Below the pieces are notes generated by a model. That model did no database searches and was not told the origin of the DNA. It worked only from the letters and a program-made list of their open reading frames with translations. The translations under genes and the position numbers were made by a program. From the NCBI GenBank assembly GCA_945861665.1, contig CAMAVS010000008.1, positions 62,001 to 126,000 on the forward strand: DNA of 64,000 nt. The letters run 5' to 3'. Positions 17,690 to 25,892 of this stretch are shown piece after piece. Within the stretch, counting starts at the first letter, position 1, and the number at the start of each line of letters is the position of its first letter. The stretch is from Chitinophaga pinensis. GTDB taxonomy: Bacteria; Bacteroidota; Bacteroidia; UBA4408.

Positions 17690-18997
17690 ATGCTACTTAT
17701 TTATTGCCATAAAATAACCAATAGAGTTCGATATTCCTTCCGACTTATTTTTATAGACGTATTAGGCATTGAAATTCAATTTATTGATAATAGTAAGGAG
17801 TTTAACAATCACACAGGACCAAAAATAAGTTATACCAACCTAAAGATATCGGATGAAATTTTCTTTTTAGCAAAACCCTTGTTGTTCGAAACGGGAATCA
17901 AAGAACAAAACATAAATGTATTTGAGTGGCTCAATGGTAAAGTGTTTTTTGCTACCAGTAAATCCTCTGCTTTTCCATTCGACCCCTTTGCTTGTGCGTT
18001 TTATTTGGCAAGTAGGTACGAAGAATATTTACCAACCATACGCGATGATCACAACCGTTTTGAAGCACACGAAAGCATTGCCTACCTAAATAATTTTTTA
18101 TGCAAACCTGTAATTAACGAATGGGCCTTGAAAATAAAAGAAATGTTGTTACTACAATACCCAACTTTGGTATTTCCTGACAAAAAATACAACTATGTTT
18201 CTACCATCGATATCGACAATGCTTATGCCTATAAACAAAAAGGTGTTATGCGGACATTGGGTGCTTATATACGATCTTTACTCTACCTCGATTACAAAGA
18301 AATAATTGAACGCACAAGAGTGCTGTTGGGTACAAAAAAAGATATTTACGATACATACGACTTTCAATTAGAAATTCAAAATATATATAATTTAAAACCT
18401 ATTTACTTTTTCTTATTTGCCGAGTACGGACTCAATGACAAAAACTTACCGGTCCAAAATAAAAAATTCCGAGCGCTCATAAAGTCCACCTCCGACAATG
18501 CTGATGTAGGAATACACCCTTCCTATGGTTCAAATAAAAATATACACAAATTAGCAACCGAAATAAAAAGATTATCGACAGTACTTAACCGAGAAGTTAC
18601 AAAAAGTAGGCAACATTTTTTGAAATTAACTTTCCCTGAAACATATCGTAACTTGATTGAGCTAGGCATTACAGACGATTACACAATGGGCTTTGCTTCC
18701 GAAATTGGTTTCAGAGCAAGTATATGTAATTCATTTTATTTTTACGACTTGGATTTAGAAATTGAAACCAAATTAAGAATACATCCTTTTATGGTGATGG
18801 ATGCCTCTTTAAAATATTATATGAAAGTGGAACCGCAAGATGCGATAAAAAAAATAAAACCGCTCATTGATGAGGTAAAAGCTGTAAACGGAACCTTTAT
18901 GAGTTTGTGGCACAATGAATCATTGAGCAATGTAAAACAGTGGGAAGGCTGGCGGGATGTATATTCAGAAACAGTAAAACTAGCATCAGAAAAATAA
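17690..18997 (+). CDS. Polysaccharide deacetylase-like protein with DUF7033-type N-terminus
   Basis: The product has 435 residues. The first 150 residues (beginning MLLIYCHKITNRVRYSF) match a Bacteroidota-type N-terminal domain; the second part resembles the NodB/CE4 fold, with VSTIDIDNAYAYK (about 168-180) in place of the usual TFDDG-type motif, DVGIHPSYGS (about 267-276) carrying the metal-side histidine, and FMSLWHNESL near the end. The metal-binding aspartate pair and histidines appear present, so sugar N-deacetylation or a related reaction is plausible. Coupled closely to wecB, which suggests a joint role in making an amino-sugar polymer; that is inference. Confidence 0.85.
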   Translation: MLLIYCHKITNRVRYSFRLIFIDVLGIEIQFIDNSKEFNNHTGPKISYTNLKISDEIFFLAKPLLFETGIKEQNINVFEWLNGKVFFATSKSSAFPFDPFACAFYLASRYEEYLPTIRDDHNRFEAHESIAYLNNFLCKPVINEWALKIKEMLLLQYPTLVFPDKKYNYVSTIDIDNAYAYKQKGVMRTLGAYIRSLLYLDYKEIIERTRVLLGTKKDIYDTYDFQLEIQNIYNLKPIYFFLFAEYGLNDKNLPVQNKKFRALIKSTSDNADVGIHPSYGSNKNIHKLATEIKRLSTVLNREVTKSRQHFLKLTFPETYRNLIELGITDDYTMGFASEIGFRASICNSFYFYDLDLEIETKLRIHPFMVMDASLKYYMKVEPQDAIKKIKPLIDEVKAVNGTFMSLWHNESLSNVKQWEGWRDVYSETVKLASEK

Positions 18998-19003
18998 ATT
19001 TTA

Positions 19004-19011
19004 TACATTCG
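19004..19011 (+). promoter_or_regulatory. Promoter-like box TACATTCG for the VIT-family gene (leaderless)
   Basis: TACATTCG ends 4 bases before the ATG at 19016, the same geometry as TACATTTG before the MacB-like gene. It is the TAnnTTCG variant. Confidence 0.5.
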
Positions 19012-19015
19012 TATT

Positions 19016-19702
19016 ATGCATCAAGAAACACATTTAGAAAGTTCCGAAACAATAAAGGACATCGTAATTGGGATGGCCGATGGTTTAACTGTACCCTTTG
19101 CCTTGGCTGCCGGATTAAGCGGTGCCGTTGATGACGCCAGTTTGGTTATTACAGCCGGAATAGCAGAAATTGCAGCGGGCTCCATTGCAATGGGCTTGGG
19201 TGGTTACCTTGCCGGAAAAACAGATATTAACCATTATTATTCCGAATTAAAAAGAGAGTATTACGAAGTAGATGAGTTTCCTGAAAAAGAGAAAGCCGAG
19301 GTTAGAGAAATATTAGAAGAATATGGATTAAGTGAAGTCTCTCAAAACATTGTGGTGGAGGAGATGGCGAAGGACAAAGACAAATGGGTAAACTTTATGA
19401 TGCGCTTTGAATTGGGACTTGAAAAACCTCACCCAAACAGAGCGAGAAACAGTGCCATTGTTATTGGTATATCATATATTGTAGGAGGCTTAATCCCCTT
19501 GAGTTCCTACTTTTTTGCTCCTACTGTTGACAAAGGTTTTATGTGGTCGTGTATTGTTACTACCATTTGCCTTTTTATATTTGGCGCTTTAAAAAGCAAA
19601 GCAACAGGGCAACCCGTATTGATGGGGGCCTTAAAAGTTACCATGATTGGTATTGTTGCCGCAGCCGCAGCTTACTTTATTGCGAAGGCGATTATGGAGT
19701 AG
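19016..19702 (+). CDS. VIT1/CCC1-family Fe2+/Mn2+ transporter
   Basis: The product has 228 residues. The first membrane segment carries IVIGMADGLTVPFALAAGL (17-35), and the second GIAEIAAGSIAMGLGGYLAG (about 49-68), both hallmarks of the VIT1/CCC1 family. A long cytosolic acidic-basic helical hairpin (about 75-130, rich in E and K, including SELKREYYEVDEFPEKEK) contains the glutamates that bind metal in plant VIT1. Three more membrane segments follow (about 150-225). The transporter is expected to move Fe2+ or Mn2+ out of the cytosol. It has its own promoter-like box and starts 18 bases after the deacetylase-like gene. Confidence 0.93.
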   Translation: MHQETHLESSETIKDIVIGMADGLTVPFALAAGLSGAVDDASLVITAGIAEIAAGSIAMGLGGYLAGKTDINHYYSELKREYYEVDEFPEKEKAEVREILEEYGLSEVSQNIVVEEMAKDKDKWVNFMMRFELGLEKPHPNRARNSAIVIGISYIVGGLIPLSSYFFAPTVDKGFMWSCIVTTICLFIFGALKSKATGQPVLMGALKVTMIGIVAAAAAYFIAKAIME

Positions 19703-20038
19703 ATTGGTTATTTATACTTCAAAAGTATGTGGTTAAAAACAACCCCACTGTTCTGTACCATATTAATTTAATTCAAAGATTTGTATTCCTTTCTTGATGG
19801 CTTAAAAAAATGAAATCAAATTTTGGTTCAGAAGATTCATTTACCCTTTCTAATCGCAATATTCACTAAAACAATTTTATCATTAATTTCACAGCCTAGT
19901 GAATACTGCGCTAAGGTATAGGTCGCTTCGGGATGAATTGTTAGATATTGGGCAATTTAAAACATTTAACAGCTTACTGTTATTAAGTATTGTATAACAA
20001 TCACACAACAAGGCATTTGCTGATTACCTTCGCTACTA
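19703..20038. other. Intergenic stretch of 336 bases without an identified gene
   Basis: I see no open frame with coding character, no tRNA and no strong hairpin. The only recognisable element is the promoter-like TACCTTCG at its right end (20025-20032). Confidence 0.6.
20025..20032 (+). promoter_or_regulatory. Promoter-like box TACCTTCG before the glycosyltransferase
   Basis: TACCTTCG ends 6 bases before the TTG start at 20039. It is another TAnnTTCG box with a near-leaderless layout; no -33 TTG at the usual distance. Confidence 0.4.
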
Positions 20039-21184
20039 TTGGAAATAGCCGTAAATACCCGTTTACTTTTAAAAAACAAGCTGGAAGGCATTGGTTGGTT
20101 TACTTTTGAGACACTCAAGCGTATCACGCAACAGCATCCCGAGCATCACTTTTATTTTATTTTTGACAGAAATTTTGATGAAGAATTTATTTTCTCCGAA
20201 AACATTACGCCCATTATAATCGGTCCGCAAGCAAGGCACCCCTTTTTATTTATTTGGTGGTTTGAGCTTTCAGTGTACGATGTATTAAAAAAATTAAAGC
20301 CCGATGTTTTTCTTTCGCCAGATGGCTATTTATCACTTAAGTCGGATGTGCCATCCATTGCAGTTATACATGATATTAATTTTGCACATTACCCAAAAGA
20401 TTTGCCTTTTTGGGTAAGGAAATATTACAATTATTTTTTTCCTCGCTTTGCGAAAAAAGCTACACGAATTGCAACCGTTTCGGAATACTCCAAAAAAGAC
20501 ATATACGAAACATACGGCATCGAAAATTCAACAATAGATGTTGTGTATAATGGCGTGAACAGTTTATACAAACCGATCAACAATGACGAACAGCAGGCTC
20601 TTCGCAACAAAATAACACAGGGCAATCCCTATTTTATTTTTGTAGGGGCACTGCATCCGCGCAAAAATATTAGCAATTTATTGGTCGCATTTGATGCCTA
20701 CAAAGAAAAAGCAAATAACAGTATGAAGCTGATACTTGTAGGCGAAAAATATTGGTGGAATAGCAAAATGGAAAGCGCCTACTCCAACTTAAAATACAAA
20801 AATGATGTTGTTTTTATAGGTAGACTTTCACCTACAGGATTGGCAAGTGTAATGGCATCGGCTACAGCACTTACATATATCCCCTATCACGAAGGTTTTG
20901 GTATCCCCATTTTGGAAGCAATGTGTTGCAATGTTCCGGTGATTACTTCAAATGTAACATCGATGCCCGAAGTAGCCAGTGATGCTGCCTTACTGGTAGA
21001 CCCATTTAATATAAATGAAATTGCAGAAGCGATGCATAACATAAGCAATAATGAGGAATTACGAAAATCGTTGATTGAGAAAGGACAAAAAAGACATGCT
21101 CATTTTTCCTGGGATAAAACAGCCAATGCATTGTGGCAATGCATTGAAAAAACAATAACAACAACACAAAATGCTAAAGGCTAA
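20039..21184 (+). CDS. Glycosyltransferase family 4 (GT-B fold)
   Basis: The product has 381 residues from a TTG start; the beginning MEIAVNTRLLLKNKLEGIGWF is typical of this subgroup (donor-independent N-terminal Rossmann start), and no ATG exists upstream in frame close by. The C-terminal nucleotide-sugar domain shows FVGALHPRKNISNLL (about 200-214), and YHEGFGIPILEAM (about 282-294) is the E-x7-E motif of retaining GT4 enzymes. Sugar and acceptor cannot be told from sequence. It overlaps rnhB by 14 bases and is the first gene of a run with rnhB and the DUF3352 protein. Confidence 0.94.
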   Translation: MEIAVNTRLLLKNKLEGIGWFTFETLKRITQQHPEHHFYFIFDRNFDEEFIFSENITPIIIGPQARHPFLFIWWFELSVYDVLKKLKPDVFLSPDGYLSLKSDVPSIAVIHDINFAHYPKDLPFWVRKYYNYFFPRFAKKATRIATVSEYSKKDIYETYGIENSTIDVVYNGVNSLYKPINNDEQQALRNKITQGNPYFIFVGALHPRKNISNLLVAFDAYKEKANNSMKLILVGEKYWWNSKMESAYSNLKYKNDVVFIGRLSPTGLASVMASATALTYIPYHEGFGIPILEAMCCNVPVITSNVTSMPEVASDAALLVDPFNINEIAEAMHNISNNEELRKSLIEKGQKRHAHFSWDKTANALWQCIEKTITTTQNAKG

Positions 21185-21782
21185 TTTTCAAACAAAACTT
21201 ATAGAAGCCGGTTGTGATGAAGCTGGAAGAGGTTGTTTGGCAGGCCCAGTAGTAGCCGCTGCTGTTATTTTCCCAAAAAACTTCAAGCACAGGTTGTTAA
21301 ACGACTCTAAACAGCTTACAGAAAAGCAACGTGAAGAACTAAGACCTATAATAGAAAAAGAGGCGGTATCCTATGCCGTTGCTATGCTCGATAATAACAA
21401 GATAGATGAAATAAACATTTTGAAAGCTTCCTTTAAGGCTATGCACAAAGCCTTGGATAAACTGAAGAAAAAACCCGAGCTGCTGCTCATTGATGGCAAT
21501 CGATTTATAAAATACAAAAATATACCGCATCATTGCATTGTAAAAGGAGATGCAAAATTTATGTCGATTGCTGCTGCCTCTGTATTAGCAAAAACATACC
21601 GTGATGAGTATATGCTAAAAATTCACAAAAAACATCCTGAATACGAATGGAATAAAAACAAAGGATACCCAACTGTTTTTCACCGAAACATACTCGCACA
21701 AATAGGAATAGCACCTTTTCACCGAAAAAGTTTTCGTTTATTGCCCAGCCAACTTGAACTAAAATTTGAATCAACTATATGA
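21171..21782 (+). CDS. rnhB: Ribonuclease HII
   Basis: The product has 203 residues and removes ribonucleotides from DNA by cutting RNA:DNA hybrids. Catalytic residues are visible in AGCDEAGRGCLAGPVVAAAV (13-32; D and E), LLIDGNRF (about 103-110; D) and KGDAKFMSIAAASVLAKTYRD (near 123-143, the acidic and substrate-binding stretch; quoted motif split for length). It overlaps the glycosyltransferase gene by 14 bases upstream and the next gene by 4 bases (ATGA), so it is translationally coupled on both sides. Confidence 0.97.
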   Translation: MLKANFQTKLIEAGCDEAGRGCLAGPVVAAAVIFPKNFKHRLLNDSKQLTEKQREELRPIIEKEAVSYAVAMLDNNKIDEINILKASFKAMHKALDKLKKKPELLLIDGNRFIKYKNIPHHCIVKGDAKFMSIAAASVLAKTYRDEYMLKIHKKHPEYEWNKNKGYPTVFHRNILAQIGIAPFHRKSFRLLPSQLELKFESTI

Positions 21783-24502
21783 TTAAAAAAATATTGGTTA
21801 CCTTATTGATCGTTCCCATTATAGGTTTTTCTATCTATAGCTATATTCACTTAAAAGAAATAAAAACGCCTGTTAGTCCTATTATTACAGCTATACCCAC
21901 CAATGCTACATTGATTATTGAATGCAACCAAGGGAAGAGCTTTTGGCAAAAGCTTACACAAAAAAATACTATTTGGAATCAGTTACAAGAAACTTCCTAC
22001 TTCGCAACACTAAACGGAAAAATCAATTATGTTGACTCCCTTTTCAAATCAGGCACTACTGTTTACAATTTAATCAAGAAAGAAACCTTGTTTGTATCCG
22101 CCCATAAAGATGGAGCAACGTCCTATGATTTTCTTTTTTATATAAACCTTCCCGTTTCTACAAAAAGAGAATTTTTGAATGATTTTATTAAAAAGGCATC
22201 TCCTAAAACTGCTACTAAAACTGATAGGATTTATGATGGCATTACCATCAATGAATTGAAACTGTCCGAACAACAATCATTTTATTATCTTTTTTCGAAA
22301 GGAATATTTATTTGCAGCTTTTCAAAATTACTGTCAGAGGCTGCTGTGAAGCAATTAAACAGCGGTAGTTCACTGATGAACAATACATCCTTTGCCAGTG
22401 TAATGGAAACAAAAGGAAATAAGGTAGACGGAACAGTTTTTATTAATTATTCAACCGTAGGCGACCTTATTACACCATACTTACAAAACAATGTATCTTT
22501 CTTAAACTCCTTTCAGCACACTGCTAACTGGACCTCCTTAGATGCTACCATTAAATCTGATTCCTACTTACTAAATGGATTTACTTTTTCAAGTGATTCA
22601 AGCAATAATTACCTCAATATGTTTAAAAATCAAGTGCCGCAAGATATCACAACAACTTCCATTTTACCCAGAAACACTTCCTGTTTTATTGAATTTGGGA
22701 TTAGCGATTTTAAGAAGTACTTAAAAAATTATACAGATTTTCTTGAAAGTTCAAATCAACTTTTTAAACGCAACAAACAACTGAAAGCAATCAATAGCAA
22801 ATACGATATTAATCTTGAAGATTTTTTTATCGATAATGTCACAAAAGAAATGGCAATTGCAATCATAGAGCCTGAAAAGCAGGATTACTCTACCAATTAT
22901 GTCGCCATTTTTAAATTAATAAATAGCGAAAAAACAAAAAAAAATATCCGCGAATTACAAAATCAAATTCTCCAAATAAACCACTCCGTTGACGATACAG
23001 CAATAACAATTTACAGAAAACAGACATTGGGGAAAATTAATATAGCCGGAATATTGCCACTACTATTTGGTGAAAATTTCATTAACCTAAATGAAAACTA
23101 TTACACCATTATTGATAACTATTTAGTGATTGCAAACAATACAAAAGTGTTACGAAATGTGCTTAATTTTAAATACAATAACAAAACATTAGCTAAAGAT
23201 TCTAATTATGTATCCTTTAGTGAAAATATTTCGAACGAATCAAACATCTATATTTACAGCAACATAGCTAGATCACTGGAAGTGTACAAGAAAAATGTGG
23301 AAACAAATTACAAAAAAGAATTCGACAAAAAAGCAGAGCTACTCCAAAAATTTCAAGCTGTTACCTTTCAATTCAGCAACCAAAATGAATTGTTCTACAC
23401 CAACGTATACTTGAAATACAAACCTATTTATAAAAAAGAAACAAACTCCATTTGGGAAACACCACTTGATACAACTGCTTCAAACACGCCTAAAATATTG
23501 GCTGATTCAAAAAATGAAACGCAGTATATATTTATTCAAGACGATGGAATGAAAATATATTTGCTTAACAACAAGGGCGAATTGTTATGGAAAAAACAAT
23601 TGTCCGAAAAAATTATGGGTAGCGCATCTATCGTTTCAGGAGAAGAAGGCGGTAATTCAATCATTTTTAGCAGTGCTAAAAGTATATACAGGTATACAAT
23701 AAGCGGTGAGGAAACGTCCAGTTTTCCTATTCAATTAAATGCAACAGCTACAATTCCAGTTGCAGTAAACGACTATTCAAAAAAAGGCGATTACAGAATT
23801 TTTATTGCCTGTGATGATAGAAAAGTATACCAATACAATAACGAAGGAAAATCGGTTACGGATTGGCGGCCTAAAAAAATGGACGATATTGTTACTGCCC
23901 CAATTTCATTGTTTACAAGCGGTGGACGGGACTTTGTTTTTATTCTAGACAAGTCCGGTAATATGAAATTGCTTGACAAAAAAGGACAATGGATTTTGCG
24001 TATAAAAGATAAGTTACCTAATTACATCAACAACTATTATGTGCTTCAAAAAGATCGTGATATATACCAATCTAGCATATTTATATTTAACAGCAATGGT
24101 GAAAAAATACGTTATTATTTTAGAGGTAAAATGGAAAAAAAAACGGTCGCAGAACAAATGAATTTCAATGCCGATCTTGACCCGAAAAACAATGTTTCCG
24201 GCGTTTGTGTAAAGAATTCGTTTTATATTGTAAACAACAAAAATGTAAAAAGTGTTCCTTTTGTAATTGAACAAGCGGATATTTTATCGCCTCAAACATT
24301 TCATTTATCGAATGGGAAAACACTAATTGCTGTCAAAAACAAATCCGAGTTATACTTATTTGATGAAAAGGGAATATTGTTGGATGACTTCCCAATTGCA
24401 TGCAACAGCGGAGTTGATTGTGTCAGTGAAAAGGATGCCAAAAACAATTATTTGTTAGGTGTGGCAGAAAAACGATTGTTCCTATACAAAATACAAGATT
24501 AA
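21779..24502 (+). CDS. Large DUF3352-type membrane-anchored protein with C-terminal propeller
   Basis: The product has 907 residues. One N-terminal membrane anchor (about 4-24, ILVTLLIVPIIGFSIYSYI) leaves the rest outside the cytosol. Residues about 30-560 resemble the DUF3352 family, with the opening AIPTNATLIIECN. From about 575 to 905 there is a repeat region of propeller type with NNKGELLWKKQL, YNNEGKSVTDW, LDKSGNMKLLDKKGQW and LFDEKGILLDDFP. It is a common long hypothetical in Bacteroidota and often sits with rnhB. No enzyme motif is seen. A binding or scaffold role in the periplasm is a guess. Confidence 0.85.
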   Translation: MIKKILVTLLIVPIIGFSIYSYIHLKEIKTPVSPIITAIPTNATLIIECNQGKSFWQKLTQKNTIWNQLQETSYFATLNGKINYVDSLFKSGTTVYNLIKKETLFVSAHKDGATSYDFLFYINLPVSTKREFLNDFIKKASPKTATKTDRIYDGITINELKLSEQQSFYYLFSKGIFICSFSKLLSEAAVKQLNSGSSLMNNTSFASVMETKGNKVDGTVFINYSTVGDLITPYLQNNVSFLNSFQHTANWTSLDATIKSDSYLLNGFTFSSDSSNNYLNMFKNQVPQDITTTSILPRNTSCFIEFGISDFKKYLKNYTDFLESSNQLFKRNKQLKAINSKYDINLEDFFIDNVTKEMAIAIIEPEKQDYSTNYVAIFKLINSEKTKKNIRELQNQILQINHSVDDTAITIYRKQTLGKINIAGILPLLFGENFINLNENYYTIIDNYLVIANNTKVLRNVLNFKYNNKTLAKDSNYVSFSENISNESNIYIYSNIARSLEVYKKNVETNYKKEFDKKAELLQKFQAVTFQFSNQNELFYTNVYLKYKPIYKKETNSIWETPLDTTASNTPKILADSKNETQYIFIQDDGMKIYLLNNKGELLWKKQLSEKIMGSASIVSGEEGGNSIIFSSAKSIYRYTISGEETSSFPIQLNATATIPVAVNDYSKKGDYRIFIACDDRKVYQYNNEGKSVTDWRPKKMDDIVTAPISLFTSGGRDFVFILDKSGNMKLLDKKGQWILRIKDKLPNYINNYYVLQKDRDIYQSSIFIFNSNGEKIRYYFRGKMEKKTVAEQMNFNADLDPKNNVSGVCVKNSFYIVNNKNVKSVPFVIEQADILSPQTFHLSNGKTLIAVKNKSELYLFDEKGILLDDFPIACNSGVDCVSEKDAKNNYLLGVAEKRLFLYKIQD

Positions 24503-24632
24503 AGTGGAATTGCAAAAAAGTGAAACTGTTTTATTGTTTTGTTAAATCAGAGCATATAAGCTAAACTTTTTTGCCCACTCAAAGGGAGTAACTCTATTCC
24601 ATATGTTATAGAAAAATAAGTTGAGATGAAAC

Positions 24633-25892
24633 TTATCGAAGTATTTCCAATCGATAAGCATCCAGCTTAATAAATATAAACAGCAACACAGTAAAAGACC
24701 ACAAGGAAGAACCTCCATAGCTAAAGAATGGCAAAGGGATTCCAATAACAGGCGCTAATCCGATTGTCATACCAACATTCACTGTTATGTGAAAAAATAT
24801 GATGGAAGCCACACCGTAACCATATATACGGGTAAAAGTTGAACGTTGCCGTTCAGAAATAAATATGATTCGAATAAGCAAGAATATTAACAATAATAGT
24901 ACAGTTGAAGTCCCTACAAAACCCCACTCCTCGCCAACTGTACAAAAAATAAAATCAGTGCTTTGCTCAGGAACAAAGTCGTATTTAGTTTGTGTCCCCT
25001 TTAAATACCCTTTTCCTGTTAAACCGCCAGAACCAATCGCAATCAATGATTGGTTTACATTATAGCCTGCTTTTTTTACATCAATCTCTTTTCCCAAAAA
25101 CACATTGATTCGTTTTTTTTGATGCGACTCTAAATGATCAAACGCATAATCTACACTATAAACTCCTCCAAGAGAAACAATAGTAGTTGCAACTATTATG
25201 AGTACGTTTTGCTTATTTTTTTTGACAACAAAAAAAATAAATATAAATACCCCCCCTATTATTTCAAACAAAATAGTTTTACCAAATATGAGTGTTAGTA
25301 TAAAAATTAAAATCGCTAAAAAACCAACCCATAAATAATTTCCTGACAAACCCTCCCTATACAATGTAAAAACAAATGCAATAAATACAAGTGCACAACC
25401 CGTTTCATTTTCCACCAATATTAATAAAATGGGAAGACCAATAATTATTCCCGACATCAGTTTTGTTTTTAAATCGGTAAGCTTAATGGAAATATTGCTC
25501 AAATATTTTGCAAGCATCAAATTGGCAGCAAACTTTGCGAATTCCGCCGGCTGAATGCCGAAGCCTCCTATACGAAACCAGGATTTGCTTCCTGAAATTT
25601 CAGTACCTAAAAATAATACTAATATTAATGAGACTATACTTATGGCATAAATTACAGGAGAGAAAGTTGCATAAAATTTACCATCCAGAATTAAACAAAT
25701 AATAGCCAAACCAATCGATGATACTATCCAAACAAGTTGCTTTCCATATTTTTGAGAAAAATCGGTGACGCTTTGGTGTTCATCATTGTAAACTGATGCA
25801 TAAATATTTAACCATCCCATTATTACCAACAACAAATAAAGAGCAACCAATACCCAATCTATATTTTTAAATATCCCTTGTTGCTCTCTCAT
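24633..25892 (-). CDS. rodA: Rod shape-determining protein RodA (SEDS glycan polymerase)
   Basis: The product has 419 residues with about ten membrane segments. RodA polymerises peptidoglycan glycan strands together with PBP2. SEDS motifs are visible: GSKSWFRIGGFGIQPAEFAK (about 101-120), the catalytic-region stretch VEQS-equivalent FVPEQSTDFIF (about 291-301), GEEWGFVG and IGIPLPFFSYGGSS (about 384-397). It overlaps the PBP2 gene by 4 bases and is the last gene of the rod operon; 130 bases separate it from the convergent DUF3352 gene, with no clear terminator. Confidence 0.97.
   Translation of the reverse strand: MREQQGIFKNIDWVLVALYLLLVIMGWLNIYASVYNDEHQSVTDFSQKYGKQLVWIVSSIGLAIICLILDGKFYATFSPVIYAISIVSLILVLFLGTEISGSKSWFRIGGFGIQPAEFAKFAANLMLAKYLSNISIKLTDLKTKLMSGIIIGLPILLILVENETGCALVFIAFVFTLYREGLSGNYLWVGFLAILIFILTLIFGKTILFEIIGGVFIFIFFVVKKNKQNVLIIVATTIVSLGGVYSVDYAFDHLESHQKKRINVFLGKEIDVKKAGYNVNQSLIAIGSGGLTGKGYLKGTQTKYDFVPEQSTDFIFCTVGEEWGFVGTSTVLLLLIFLLIRIIFISERQRSTFTRIYGYGVASIIFFHITVNVGMTIGLAPVIGIPLPFFSYGGSSLWSFTVLLFIFIKLDAYRLEILR

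Noticed and set aside
24542-24745. 67-residue minus-strand ORF at the end of rodA
   Set aside because: Frame shadow of rodA; its sequence is cysteine-rich without pattern and has no start signal.
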